A stretch of 49,708 nt of DNA from Hymenobacter pini (GCF_020421205.1 NZ_JAIZZH010000009.1:1-49708), one strand, 5' to 3'; counted from the stretch's first letter, positions 15,815 to 24,862 are shown. A program made the numbers and translations. Notes: generated by a model not told the origin, from the sequence alone.

Positions 15815-16477
15815 ATGAAAACGAATGTTTCTTTCGCTTTTGCAGTGGCTGCTGTGCTTAGCGGCAGCCTGGTTAGCTCGGCCGCAGCCCAGCAACTCCG
15901 CAACGTAAGCGGCTTTGAACAAATCAAGGCCAGCGGAGCCATTGATGTGGTGCTTACCCAGGGCGCTACCACCCAAGTGAAGGTAGATGCCGAGCCTGAT
16001 GTGCTGGAACATGTGCGCACCGAAGTGCAAGGAAATACGCTGGTGATGTATCGGGACAAAGGCCTGTCGTCGTTACTGTCCAACAAGAAGGTAACCGTAT
16101 ACATTACTTGCCCCACCCTCACGCGGGTAGAAGTGAGCGGCGCGTCCGATGTGAAAAGCACCACGCCCTTCACAGCCGACAACTTCACCGTGCACGCCAG
16201 TGGAGCCTCCGACGTAACGCTGCATCTAAACGTGAAAAACCTATCGGCCTCGGCCAGCGGGGCCAGCGACCTACACCTGACTGGCCGGGCCGAGCAGCAG
16301 CAGGTACACGTCAGCGGCAGCAGCGACTACAAAGGCTACGACCTGCAAAGCCGCACGGCCAACGTGCAAGCCAGTGGCGCTTCCGATGCCTACGTATCCG
16401 TGACGGAGGAGCTGCAAAGCCACACCTCCGGCTCCAGCGACGTGCACTACAAAGGCAAGCCCCGCCTCACGCGCTAA
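15815..16477 (+). CDS. Secreted head-GIN (DUF2807) domain protein
   Basis: 220 aa from the ATG at 15815, which opens a normal signal peptide (cleavage near SSAAAQ at 21-26); an ATG at 15695 would put 40 unrelated residues in front. The domain begins with FEQIKASGAIDVVLTQG, the DUF2807 hallmark, and the rest is a right-handed beta-helix. Six SGASD or SGSSD turns occur at about residues 108, 129, 148, 167, 187 and 205, one per coil of roughly 20 residues. DUF2807 proteins are common secreted or outer-surface proteins in Bacteroidota with no assigned activity; an adhesin-like or auto-transporter-like role is speculative. Confidence 0.85.
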   Translation: MKTNVSFAFAVAAVLSGSLVSSAAAQQLRNVSGFEQIKASGAIDVVLTQGATTQVKVDAEPDVLEHVRTEVQGNTLVMYRDKGLSSLLSNKKVTVYITCPTLTRVEVSGASDVKSTTPFTADNFTVHASGASDVTLHLNVKNLSASASGASDLHLTGRAEQQQVHVSGSSDYKGYDLQSRTANVQASGASDAYVSVTEELQSHTSGSSDVHYKGKPRLTR

Positions 16478-16502
16478 CGGCACAGGTAGCTTTTAAACTC
16501 AG

Positions 16503-16534
16503 TAAGGCCACCCGGTACGCACCGGGTGGCCTTA
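16503..16534. terminator. Bidirectional intrinsic terminator
   Basis: A perfect 14-bp stem, TAAGGCCACCCGGT (16503-16516) and ACCGGGTGGCCTTA (16521-16534), has a 4-nt loop and is followed by TTTGTT. It separates the convergent DUF2807 and pectin methylesterase genes. Confidence 0.93.
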
Positions 16535-16556
16535 TTTGTTGAGCGTAAGCAGCTAC

Positions 16557-19151
16557 TTACTGCTTTTCAACCAGTGCCGTGCGCTGCTCCGTACCGGATT
16601 GGTAGCGCACCAAATAGGTACCAGCCGCCAAGCCAGCCAGCGGAATGGCCGTGCTGGTAGTAACCGGCCGAACCTCGTACCGGGCTACTACGCGGCCATC
16701 CAGCGCCACTACCTGCACCTGCGCGCCAGCGGTAGCAGGGTGCTGCAGCCAGAGCTGGCCGGTAGTGGGGTTGGGGTAGACCGCCAGGGCCAGTTCCCGG
16801 GCCGACAGGGTACTGGTGGCAGTGGTGCGGTTGCCCTTCACCACCACGTTTTGCAGCAAGGAATACCGGCCGGCGCTGGAGCTGCCGCAGCTAAAATATA
16901 GACGCACCGTGAGCGTTTGCCCCGTTGCTAGGTTGAGGCCGGTAGCGCCGTTCAACGCCAAGTGGTAGCGGTTGGTGAGGCCGTTGACCTGATTGGCCAG
17001 CACGATAGGCGTAGCAAAAGCGCCGTTAGCCGCAGCGGCCAGCGCCCCACCCGGACCGGTACCGCCGGTTACATCCACGGAGTCGGCAGTGAAGTTGCTG
17101 CGTGAGTACACCACGGCCAGCTTGGTACCACTGGAGGTGTTGTAGAAGCCCGCCGACAGCAGCAACGAATCCAGCCGTACCGACTGCCCAGCGGCCGCCG
17201 TAATGGTGAACTGCTCGTAGTATTTCCGGCTGAGGTTGCCGCCCGGTCCGCCCGAGGCCGTACCCCATGAACCGTCGCCGTTGCTGGTAACGCCCAGCGC
17301 CTGCCCAAAGGTGGCCGAGTAAGCTGGTACCGTGGCCACGGTGGTGCCGTTGGATACGTACAACCGCTTCAGCGTGGGCGTACTGGCCGTAAGGGCCGCA
17401 CTGCGCACGGTGGCATCGTCGGCGGCGCTGGCCGTGAGAGGCCACTGCTGCAACACCACCGATACCACCGGCTGCTGGTTGGTAGCGGTACCCGTTACGG
17501 CGGCCGTTACGGCCGTGGCCCCGGTGCTGGTATGCTGAATGTTGCCCGCGTACGGACCCACGGCCGAGGCGTTCAGGCGCACGCTCACGGTAGTAGGAGC
17601 CAGCACCGTGCCGGTGGGTGCCAGGCTGAGCGGGTTAGCACTAGTGTTCCAGGCTCCGCCCGCGGCTACCTCGTAGCCCGCCGGGGGCGTAATCAGTACC
17701 GGCCCGGTCAGGTTTTCGCCCGCTACGGTGTACGACTGCGCCGCTGAGGGCCCACCAGCGTACTGCGTGAAGGTGCTCAGCCCGCCGCTTACTATTATAG
17801 TAGGCACGTTGGATACCCGCACCGAATCGGTAGAGTGGGTGGCCTGCCCGGTGCGGGAAGCCTGCACAAAATAGTAGTAGGCGCTGCCCGAAGGCGGCAA
17901 AGCATCCATCAGCTGAAAGTTGACGGTGGTATCGGTGGCGGCCGTCAGCTCGCCTATTTTGGTAACAGCGGCCCGGTTGGCCGAGCGGTACAGCTCGTAC
18001 TTCACCTGGGCCAATGGCCAGCTGATGTTCCACGACACCGTGGTACTGATAGCGCCTTTCTCCGCTTTCAGGTTGGCTACGGCCACATCGGGCTGGGCCG
18101 TGGGCGTACCGAAGCCGGGGATGGTGGCCGGATTCCAGCTGCCGAACAACGTAGCGGGCTGGTAGGCGGCCGTGTCGGCGGCCGTGAGCTGCTTCGACCA
18201 GGCTACGCGCTGGGCCACGGGTACCAGTTGGCCCCCGAAGTAGCGGCTACGGAACTCGCCGTAGGTAATCAGGCTCACATCGGTACCGGCGTCCCAGGTT
18301 ACCCAGCCCTCGGGCCGGATGCTGGCGCTCAGGCGGCTGTTGATGAGCACCGTTTTGTTGTTGGCCAGCGGCGAGCTACCGGTGGAGTTCTGCCAGGGAC
18401 GGCCCAGATAGTACTGCGTGGCCCCGATATTGGCCGGAAACCGGCTTTTGCGGAACACGTAACCGGCAGCCTGCCCCGCCGGGGTGTTGGCCGCCGTGAT
18501 GAACGAGTTGCCCACCGCCGTGCGCGACTTGGCGTATATCACGCAGTTCTCAAACACCCCAATGGAGCTGCCGAAGATGAAATCCACGTTGCCGTCCACG
18601 TAACAGTCCCGGAAATAATGGCGGGGTGTGCCGCTGCCTTTGGTGTACAGGGTGTCCTGGTTGCCCAGGAAACGGCAGTTGCGGAAGGCGGCGCGGTCGG
18701 CATTCACCAGCACGGCCACGGCCTGGGTACCGTCGCCGTAGTAGTTTTCGAAGGTGAGGTTCAGGGCGCTGAAGTCGTTGGCATTTACCGTGAAGCTGGC
18801 CGAGTTCTGGGTGCCAATGGTACCGCCCCCGGGCAGCGGGGTGCTGGCCCCGTCGTTGTAGGTCAGCACAGTGTTGGCCACACTTTCCCCCACCAGCTGC
18901 ACCATGGTTTTGGTGGTGGGCACGGTAATTTTCTCCCGGTAGCGGCCCTTCTTGATGAAGATGGTGTAGAGTGTGGTGCCGTTGTCGGGGGCGGCGTTGA
19001 TGGCGGCCTGCACCGTGCGGAAGTTGCCGGAGCCATCCTGCGCCACCACGGCGCTGTAGGTGGCCGTTTGGGCCCGGACGCTGAATAGCGTAGTCAGCAG
19101 TAAAAGCCAGCTGGTAACCAGCCAGTACCGATAGGTAGAGGTGTTGGGCAT
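16557..19151 (-). CDS. Pectin methylesterase with T9SS sorting domain
   Basis: 864 aa from the ATG at 19151, which begins a signal peptide (MPNTSTYRYW... to FSVRAQ); the frame stays open upstream but that stretch overlaps the preceding gene. The pectinesterase (CE8) beta-helix fills about 30-330: VAQDGSGNFRTVQAAINAAP, then GNQDTLYTKG and GNVDFIFG with the two catalytic aspartates, then YLGRPW. It removes methyl groups from homogalacturonan. A fibronectin-like domain (about 350-450) and further beta domains follow. The last about 75 residues (YPNPTTGQLWLQHPA... to the end) are a type IX secretion sorting domain, so the enzyme is exported across the outer membrane. It is 46 bp downstream of the pectate lyase gene, surely one operon. 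Confidence 0.93.
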   Translation of the reverse strand: MPNTSTYRYWLVTSWLLLLTTLFSVRAQTATYSAVVAQDGSGNFRTVQAAINAAPDNGTTLYTIFIKKGRYREKITVPTTKTMVQLVGESVANTVLTYNDGASTPLPGGGTIGTQNSASFTVNANDFSALNLTFENYYGDGTQAVAVLVNADRAAFRNCRFLGNQDTLYTKGSGTPRHYFRDCYVDGNVDFIFGSSIGVFENCVIYAKSRTAVGNSFITAANTPAGQAAGYVFRKSRFPANIGATQYYLGRPWQNSTGSSPLANNKTVLINSRLSASIRPEGWVTWDAGTDVSLITYGEFRSRYFGGQLVPVAQRVAWSKQLTAADTAAYQPATLFGSWNPATIPGFGTPTAQPDVAVANLKAEKGAISTTVSWNISWPLAQVKYELYRSANRAAVTKIGELTAATDTTVNFQLMDALPPSGSAYYYFVQASRTGQATHSTDSVRVSNVPTIIVSGGLSTFTQYAGGPSAAQSYTVAGENLTGPVLITPPAGYEVAAGGAWNTSANPLSLAPTGTVLAPTTVSVRLNASAVGPYAGNIQHTSTGATAVTAAVTGTATNQQPVVSVVLQQWPLTASAADDATVRSAALTASTPTLKRLYVSNGTTVATVPAYSATFGQALGVTSNGDGSWGTASGGPGGNLSRKYYEQFTITAAAGQSVRLDSLLLSAGFYNTSSGTKLAVVYSRSNFTADSVDVTGGTGPGGALAAAANGAFATPIVLANQVNGLTNRYHLALNGATGLNLATGQTLTVRLYFSCGSSSAGRYSLLQNVVVKGNRTTATSTLSARELALAVYPNPTTGQLWLQHPATAGAQVQVVALDGRVVARYEVRPVTTSTAIPLAGLAAGTYLVRYQSGTEQRTALVEKQ

Positions 19152-19197
19152 ACAAATGTGGGAATTGGTTGGAAAAGAAAGCGCGGAGAAAAGCAAC

Positions 19198-20946
19198 TTA
19201 AGGCTGCTCAAAAGCGGCCTGCAAGTGCTGGCCACCATCAAGGAAGCGCAGCACGTAACGGCCGGCTGCCAGCTTGGGCAGGGCCAAACGGGTTTGCCGG
19301 GCCGCCACAACCACTGGCACTGCTGCCACCTGCTGGCCCAGCACATTGTACACGGCCAGTTGGGCTCCGGGGCCAGCGGCTGGGTGCTGCACCTGCAGAG
19401 CGTCGCCCTGGGAGGGGTTGGGGTACACTAGCAGCCCCGTTTCGCTTGGCCGGAGTGCGGGGCTACTTAGCACCGGCGCGGCTAGGCCGTTGAGGTAGTT
19501 TTCTAGCTGAGTGTAGCCGTTGCTGACTCGTTGGCTTCGGTCGGCGGGGTTGTTGGGGTTAAGGCCCCGAGCCGTTTCCCAGGCATCGGGCATGCCGTCG
19601 TGGTCGGCGTCGGCGGGGGCGGGCAGGGAGTTGAGCGTGGGCCAGGCGCCGGTAGTTTGGGCGTAGGGCGTACCGTGCGGGAAACCGCCCTGCACATCAA
19701 TGAGACTGCCGGTGCGGTTGCGCACATCCTGCACAATGCGCTGGTCGTGGGCGTCGCGGGCGGGCAGCACGGCCCCGGCCCCGGCTAGTACAGCTTCGTA
19801 GGCCTGCTGGGCCGGTTGGGCCGCTACCAGTGCCGTCAGCGAACTGGTGGTTTTGGCCAGTGTGGTGTCATTCAACGAGCCCCCGTTCATGGAAGCGCCC
19901 CGCCAGTTGTGCGCCGAAATGCTGGCTGAGCCTTCCACGTAGTTGCCGCTCAGGTAGTACGTGCCGTAGGGCAGGCTGCTGCTTTTGTAGGGGTTGATAA
20001 TCTGGTAGCGCACCGGCACGCCGGCCGAGGAGCCGGTGCTGGTAGAGGGCCCGGCTTTGTAGTAGTTGTTGATGATGTTATAGCGGCCCCCTTCGCCCCC
20101 GTTGGTGGTGTAGCTGGCCCAATTGTAGAGCACGTTGTTCACCAGCTCGGCGTTTTCCTGGCCGGGGGTGTTGGGCGAGAGGTTGCGGCTGCCATCAAAC
20201 CGGGGCAACCGGCCCCGGCAATGGGCCAGCAGGTTGTGGTGAAACGAGGCGTGCCGCCCCCCCCAGATGCCCCCGTAGGCGTGGCGCTCAAAGTCGGTGT
20301 CGCCGGTTTCGAAGTGGTAGGAGTAGTCCAGCGGCTCGCTGATGAGGTTCCATTGCAGCGAGATACTGTCGCCGGCGTACAGGGAGCAAGCCTCATCCGC
20401 CGACCAGCTCATGGAACAGTGGTCAATCATGAGCTTGCTGCGGCCCACGGCGTTGAAGGCGTCTCCGTCGCCGCTGCCGTTCACCGGCCCCAGGTTCTGG
20501 TTTTTGTCACCCAGCCGGAAGCGCAGAAACCGTACAATCACGTTATCGGCCGCCACCGTGAAGGGTTGGTCAGCCAGGCAAATTCCGTCACCGGGGGCCG
20601 TTTGGCCGGCCAGGGTAGTGTTGGGTTTCTGCAGCTTCAGGGGCGTGAGCAGATGAATGGTGCCCGACACCCGAAACACCACCGTGCGGTAGGTGGCCGG
20701 CTGAGTAAGGGCGTAGCGCAGGCTGCCGGGGTTGAGGTCGTCGTTGAGGTTGGTGACTTCGAACACCGTGGTAGGCTCCGTGGCCGTGCCGCGGCCCCCG
20801 CTGGTGTAGCGGCCGGCGCCCTCGGCTCCGGGGAAAGAGGGCAGTTGGGCCAGGGCAGGCAGGGCGGCCGTGAGCAACAGGCTGCCCGCCAGCAGGCTCC
20901 GCAACGCAGTGCGCCCCGGCCGACGCAGGGGTAGAGGTAGCAACAT
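19198..20946 (-). CDS. Pectate lyase-like enzyme with T9SS sorting domain
   Basis: 582 aa with signal peptide ending at about residue 34 (LPALAQ). The opening FPGAEGAGRYTSGGRGT and VTNLNDDLNPGSLRYAL are the hallmark of PL1-type pectate lyases of Bacteroidota. Further into the beta-helix come NVIVRFLRFRLGD, the acidic Ca-site region DGDAFNAV, and HHNLLAHCRGRLPRFDG with the conserved Arg cluster. It should cleave de-esterified homogalacturonan by beta-elimination. A DADHDGMPDAWE thrombospondin type-3-like calcium loop at about 447-458 precedes a linker and a type IX sorting domain (about 510-582, LLVYPNPSQGD). The methylesterase encoded 46 bp downstream would prepare its substrate. No SusCD or transporter accompanies the pair. 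Confidence 0.92.
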   Translation of the reverse strand: MLLPLPLRRPGRTALRSLLAGSLLLTAALPALAQLPSFPGAEGAGRYTSGGRGTATEPTTVFEVTNLNDDLNPGSLRYALTQPATYRTVVFRVSGTIHLLTPLKLQKPNTTLAGQTAPGDGICLADQPFTVAADNVIVRFLRFRLGDKNQNLGPVNGSGDGDAFNAVGRSKLMIDHCSMSWSADEACSLYAGDSISLQWNLISEPLDYSYHFETGDTDFERHAYGGIWGGRHASFHHNLLAHCRGRLPRFDGSRNLSPNTPGQENAELVNNVLYNWASYTTNGGEGGRYNIINNYYKAGPSTSTGSSAGVPVRYQIINPYKSSSLPYGTYYLSGNYVEGSASISAHNWRGASMNGGSLNDTTLAKTTSSLTALVAAQPAQQAYEAVLAGAGAVLPARDAHDQRIVQDVRNRTGSLIDVQGGFPHGTPYAQTTGAWPTLNSLPAPADADHDGMPDAWETARGLNPNNPADRSQRVSNGYTQLENYLNGLAAPVLSSPALRPSETGLLVYPNPSQGDALQVQHPAAGPGAQLAVYNVLGQQVAAVPVVVAARQTRLALPKLAAGRYVLRFLDGGQHLQAAFEQP

Positions 20947-21142
20947 ACAGGAAAGGTGGGAATTGGGGAAACCGGTGCCGGCCCGGAAGTTAGCAGCCCG
21001 GCAGAAGCGCGTTTGGAGCAGTATTCTACTGACTTACAAGGGCTAATCAGCCGGTTACGGCGGAGTTTATTTGCGCAATCGTTGCCGACATCGTTGCCGG
21101 TTGCCGGGCCGGGCGGCCACAACCAGGTACCTTTGCCCGCCT

Positions 21143-21763
21143 ATGACCGAGCACCGCCACTTTCTCCTCTATAAGCCCTTCGGCTACCTCAGCCAGTTTA
21201 TGAGCAACAACGCCCGGGAAGCGCGCAGAAAGAAATTCCTGGGTGAGCTGCACGACTTTCCGGCCGAAACCATGGCCGTGGGCCGCCTCGATGAGCACAG
21301 TGAAGGCCTGCTGCTGCTGACTACCGACGGCCGGGTAAGTGAGCGTATCCGCCGCAAGGATGTGGAGAAGGAATACTACGCCCAGGTAGACGGCGTGCCT
21401 ACCGATGAAGCTATTCGGCAGTTGCAGGAGGGCCTGGAAATTGCCCACCGCAGTGTGCTGTACCAGACGCTGCCGGCCCAGGTACGCCGTCTGGAGCAAG
21501 CCCCCGACCTGCCGGCCCGGGGCCGCAAAATCCGCGACGAGCGGCACGGCCCCACCAGCTGGGTCAGCATCATCGTGACCGAAGGAAAATTCCGGCAGGT
21601 ACGCAAAATGACGGCCGCCGCCGGTTACCCTACCCTGCGGCTGGTGCGGGTACGGGTAGGCCACATCTGGCTCACGGACATACAGCCCGGCGAAGTGCGC
21701 GAGGTGCCGGAGCTGATAGCCGTGGACGAAGCGGAGGAACCTACTGAGGACGCAAACGGATAG
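21143..21763 (+). CDS. rRNA pseudouridine synthase, RluE/RsuA family
   Basis: 206 aa from the ATG at 21143. A start at 21071 would prepend 24 residues without homology-like character. The protein starts right at the catalytic domain (HFLLYKPFGYLSQF), so the S4 RNA-binding domain of RsuA/RluB is absent, as in RluE, which modifies U2457 of E. coli 23S rRNA. Catalytic Asp50 is in AVGRLDEHSEGLLLLT; KEYYAQV, EGKFRQVRKM and LVRVRVGHI are the other family motifs. The target nucleotide cannot be read from sequence. It is divergent from the pectin operon across 196 bp and precedes the TPM protein gene by 74 bp. Confidence 0.92.
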   Translation: MTEHRHFLLYKPFGYLSQFMSNNAREARRKKFLGELHDFPAETMAVGRLDEHSEGLLLLTTDGRVSERIRRKDVEKEYYAQVDGVPTDEAIRQLQEGLEIAHRSVLYQTLPAQVRRLEQAPDLPARGRKIRDERHGPTSWVSIIVTEGKFRQVRKMTAAAGYPTLRLVRVRVGHIWLTDIQPGEVREVPELIAVDEAEEPTEDANG

Positions 21764-21837
21764 CTGCCACGCAGGGGAACGGGCGTAAAACTCAACCAGG
21801 CTGCTACATTCGCCCGAGTCAACCCTTTCCTGCCTGT

Positions 21838-23343
21838 ATGCCTTTCCGCCTCCTGCTGCTCTGGCTGACTGCCGGCTTGCTGTTTCTGTCGGCCTGCTCC
21901 TCGCCCGACGGCCCGCCCGCCGAGCCCGACTACCTCACCCGGATTCCGGACCCCAAAACGCTGGGCGAAACCTATGTCAGCAACCCCGACAGCCTGCTGG
22001 CCCCGGCCACGGTGCAGGACCTCAACGCCACCCTGCAGGCCCTCGACCAAAGCGGCCGGGCCCACATTGATGTGGTAGCCGTGCGCAGTATTGGCGAAGA
22101 AACACCCAAAACCGCCGCCACGGCCCTGTTCAACCGCTGGAAAATTGGTGGCAAAGACCAAAATAACGGCTTGCTGCTCTTGCTGGTGCTGGATCAGCGG
22201 CGGGTGGAAATGGAAACCGGTTACGGCCTCGAAGCCGACCTGCCCGACGTGACCTGTTTCCGGATTCAGCAGCAGTACATGGTACCCTTGCTGCGCCAGC
22301 AGCGCTACGATGAGGCCGTACGCGAGGGGGTAGCCGCCCTTATCCGCCAGTTCAGCACCGGCTCGGTGGCCCTGGCTCCCACCGATTCCGCCGCCGCGCC
22401 AGCAGCGGCTCTGCAAACTGCTCCCGAAGCCGCCCCGGAACCGGTAGCAGTGCATGAATACGCTGAGAATAATGGCTGGAGTGGCCCGGCAATAGTAGCC
22501 GCCTGGCTTATGACGGTGCTTTGGCTGGTAACTACCCTGGCCCTGGCCTTTCATAAGCCCGCTGTGCCGGCTCCGCGCTGGGTGCTGTGGCTGAGCCTGG
22601 TGCTGCTACCACTGTACGCGGCCCTGGCCATACTCACCAACTGGACCTTGCCGGCGCTGGGCCTGCTGGTCCTGTGCTACGGGCTGCCCCTGCTGTACAC
22701 TTATCTGTATCTGGGCCGGGTTAATCGGGAGTTCCGCACCACGTATGCCGCCAAGAGCCGGCATGAGAAATACACCTTTCTCCACGAAGCCCACCACAAT
22801 CTGGGCTTCACGGCCTGGCTGCTGCCGCTGGGGCTGGCGTTTTACTGGCCCCGCTACCGCCGCCGGCTGCGGCAGCTCCGCGAAGCACCCTACGCCTGCC
22901 CCCGTTGCGCCACACCCATGCACCGCCTCAGCGAACAGGCCGATGATGAAAAGCTGGAGCTGTACCAGGCTGCCGAGGAGCACGTAAAATCCGTGGACTA
23001 CGATGTGTGGGCGTGCCCCCAGTGCCAGCATAGCTTCGCCCTCGATTATCAGAACCTGAGCACCGATGTGCTGCCCTGCCCCAAGTGCCACCACCGCACC
23101 CTGCAGTCCAAACCCGACCAGGTGATGCAGGCGGCCACTACCGCTTCAGAGGGCTGGGGCTGGCACGTGCACCGCTGCTACTTCTGCAACCATGAGCAGA
23201 AAGAGAAGTACACCATCAGCCGCATACCTACTTCCTCCAGCAGCTCGTCCGGCGGTTCCTCATCGTCGTCCTCGTCGGGCAGTTCTTGGTCGAGCAGTAG
23301 CGGGGGCTCGTCTGGGGGTGGCGGGGCCGGCAGCAGCTGGTAG
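21838..23343 (+). CDS. TPM-domain lipoprotein/membrane protein with zinc ribbons and Ser-Gly tail
   Basis: 501 aa. The N-terminus is a lipoprotein-like signal (LLFLSACSS, Cys20). A TPM domain (about 40-180) follows: PDSLLAPATVQDLNATLQ, IDVVAVRSIG, NGLLLLLVLDQRRVEMETGYGLEADL; this fold occurs in YgcG proteins and in plant TLP18.3. About three membrane spans (roughly 217-238, 246-266 and 270-290) come next. The C-terminal part carries four Cys pairs (CPRC, CPQC, CPKC, CYFC), consistent with two zinc-ribbon-like sites, then a Ser/Gly-rich tail of about 40 residues ending in GSSW. The TPM-TM-Ser/Gly layout matches YgcG-like proteins of unknown function; the zinc ribbons are an addition. It starts 74 bp after the pseudouridine synthase. 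Confidence 0.8.
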   Translation: MPFRLLLLWLTAGLLFLSACSSPDGPPAEPDYLTRIPDPKTLGETYVSNPDSLLAPATVQDLNATLQALDQSGRAHIDVVAVRSIGEETPKTAATALFNRWKIGGKDQNNGLLLLLVLDQRRVEMETGYGLEADLPDVTCFRIQQQYMVPLLRQQRYDEAVREGVAALIRQFSTGSVALAPTDSAAAPAAALQTAPEAAPEPVAVHEYAENNGWSGPAIVAAWLMTVLWLVTTLALAFHKPAVPAPRWVLWLSLVLLPLYAALAILTNWTLPALGLLVLCYGLPLLYTYLYLGRVNREFRTTYAAKSRHEKYTFLHEAHHNLGFTAWLLPLGLAFYWPRYRRRLRQLREAPYACPRCATPMHRLSEQADDEKLELYQAAEEHVKSVDYDVWACPQCQHSFALDYQNLSTDVLPCPKCHHRTLQSKPDQVMQAATTASEGWGWHVHRCYFCNHEQKEKYTISRIPTSSSSSSGGSSSSSSSGSSWSSSSGGSSGGGGAGSSW

Positions 23344-23690
23344 GTGCATCCCTTTAAGCAGCCATGGGCAAGGGGTTGCCGAAATTAAACGGTACCTTTA
23401 CTGCATTATCACGTCAGCCGGTTGCCGAGGCCCGCGTTTCCGCGGCTGGCCCGCACCCGGTTTCTCCTGATTCGGCCGGTATTTTGCCCCCTGCAGCCAC
23501 TCAGGCACGCTTTTTCCGTAGGAAGTAGTGCAGAGAGTTACTCAGGCAATAGGTGCTCCGCTTAGGCGCGGCACTTGGGTGTAGCCGGAACTTTCCGCCG
23601 CCGAGGATTGTACTGAAGTGATACTCTTTTTTACCATTTCAAGGCCTTCATTGTCAGAACGGCCGATACCTTAAGACGTCATTACTACAT
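23344..23690. other. Intergenic region with probable cold-shock gene promoter
   Basis: 347 bp without a convincing gene. TTG at 23608-23610 and TACCATTTC at 23632-23640 resemble the Bacteroidota -33/-7 promoter pair (TTTG, TAnnTTTG) at about the right spacing and would give a leader of roughly 50 nt for the cold-shock-domain gene. The first 250 bp show only short GC-rich palindromes and nothing else recognisable. Confidence 0.4.
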
Positions 23691-24158
23691 ATGGGTAGAT
23701 CACAAGCCACCTTCGGGAAGAGAGAAAACGAGAAAAAGCGCCTGAAAAAGCGGCAGGAAAAAGAAGAGAAAAAGGAAGAGCGCCAGGCCAACGCCAAGAA
23801 AGGCCAGGGCCTCGACGATATGCTGGCTTACGTAGATGAGTTCGGCAACATCACCTCTACTCCTCCCGACCCCAACCGCAAAAAGCAGGAGATTAAGCTG
23901 GAGGATATTCAGCTGGGTGCCGCCCGCGTAGTGGAGTCGGACGAGGACTCCGTGCGCACTGGTACCGTTACCTTCTTCAACGAATCGAAGGGCTACGGCT
24001 TCATCAAGGACAAAGCCACCGGCGAGAGCATTTTTGTGCACGTAAACCAGGTGCAGGCTGCTTCTCCCCTCAAGGAAAACGATAAGGTAACCTTTGAGGT
24101 AGAGATGGGCCAGAAAGGACCAAGCGCCGTGGGTGTGAAGCTTGCGTCCGCCGTATAG
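23691..24158 (+). CDS. Cold-shock-domain protein with basic N-terminal extension
   Basis: 155 aa, about twice a stand-alone CspA. Residues 90-153 are a cold-shock domain with RNP1 (KGYGFI, 100-105) and RNP2 (SIFVHV, 113-118), which bind single-stranded RNA or DNA. Residues 8-40 are a highly charged Lys/Glu/Arg helix, and about 41-88 form a linker with the sequence LDDMLAYVDEFGNITS. This two-part form is common in Bacteroidota. It probably acts as an RNA chaperone, with the basic helix adding nonspecific nucleic-acid or ribosome contact (inference). The gene is monocistronic, with its own promoter region and terminator. Confidence 0.93.
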   Translation: MGRSQATFGKRENEKKRLKKRQEKEEKKEERQANAKKGQGLDDMLAYVDEFGNITSTPPDPNRKKQEIKLEDIQLGAARVVESDEDSVRTGTVTFFNESKGYGFIKDKATGESIFVHVNQVQAASPLKENDKVTFEVEMGQKGPSAVGVKLASAV

Positions 24159-24186
24159 CCTCTCTCCCTACTGCTCCCTACACGCG

Positions 24187-24223
24187 AAGCGCCAGCTACT
24201 CCCGCAGTAGATGGCGCTTTTTT
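24187..24223 (+). terminator. Intrinsic terminator of the cold-shock gene
   Basis: AAGCGCCA-G-CTACT pairs with AGTAG-A-TGGCGCTT across a CCCGC loop, one internal mismatch, followed by TTTTTT ending at 24223. It lies about 30 bp past the cold-shock stop codon. Confidence 0.9.
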
Positions 24224-24252
24224 GTTGGAAATTCTTACTCACTTTAGGGCTA

Positions 24253-24705
24253 CTACCGCGTATAAATCCATTTGTAATAGTGCACCTGGTCCCGCCAGTC
24301 GTCTTTCTGCCGGATAACAACGCGGTGCTCATCCAAGGCGGAGAAGGTGTAGGTTTCAGTAATCGGGAAGTTGAAGCCGGACGGACGATTCAGCTTCACC
24401 ACAATGGTTGTGTCCTTCAGTTTGTACACGCCATCCTTCGACCCCATATATACATCGGCGGGCTGAAATACCCACGTAGAGTCGCCGATGTTCATTCCCT
24501 CGCTGGCGTTGCCCGCGCGGGAGTAGTCGTAGCGGCTCCTGAGGCTACCATCGGGGTTGTAGTAGAAGAGGCGTCGGTACTCCTGCTGTAGATTCCAAGT
24601 ACCGGGCAGCGTGGGCGCGGGGGCAGGGTCGGGTTTGGCGGAATCGTGGCAGGCGGCCAAGCCCACACTGGCTAGCAATAGGCTGTAAGGTAGAATTGCT
24701 TTCAT
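24253..24705 (-). CDS. Lipocalin-like lipoprotein
   Basis: 150 aa with a lipoprotein signal (MKAILPYSLLLASVGLAACHD, lipid Cys19) followed by a Pro/Ala-rich linker. The mature domain opens with LPGTWNLQQEYRRLFYYNPDG, the G-x-W strand typical of lipocalin-like Bacteroidota lipoproteins. It continues as a series of antiparallel strands (STWVFQPADVYMG, GVYKLKDTTIVVKL, ETYTFSALDEHRVVIRQ) ending in YYKWIYTR. It most likely forms a small beta-barrel facing the periplasm or cell surface. Ligand and role are unknown. It is convergent with the cold-shock gene and divergent from the vWA-like gene, so it is probably monocistronic. Confidence 0.75.
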   Translation of the reverse strand: MKAILPYSLLLASVGLAACHDSAKPDPAPAPTLPGTWNLQQEYRRLFYYNPDGSLRSRYDYSRAGNASEGMNIGDSTWVFQPADVYMGSKDGVYKLKDTTIVVKLNRPSGFNFPITETYTFSALDEHRVVIRQKDDWRDQVHYYKWIYTR

Positions 24706-24862
24706 TGACTGAACGGAGAGGAATACGCTACGGACTGCTGGCAGCTAGACCGAAGCTACCGGATTTTCTATTGAGCTAGACACGCTTAGCCAGTAAATAC
24801 CCCTAAACACACCTGGGACGGCTGAGGGCAAATCCGTAAGTTGCGGGCTAGTACGTTACGCT

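Noticed and set aside
17835..19088. Plus-strand open frame of about 415 codons opposite the pectin methylesterase gene
   Set aside because: Antisense to the CE8 catalytic domain, low-complexity translation.
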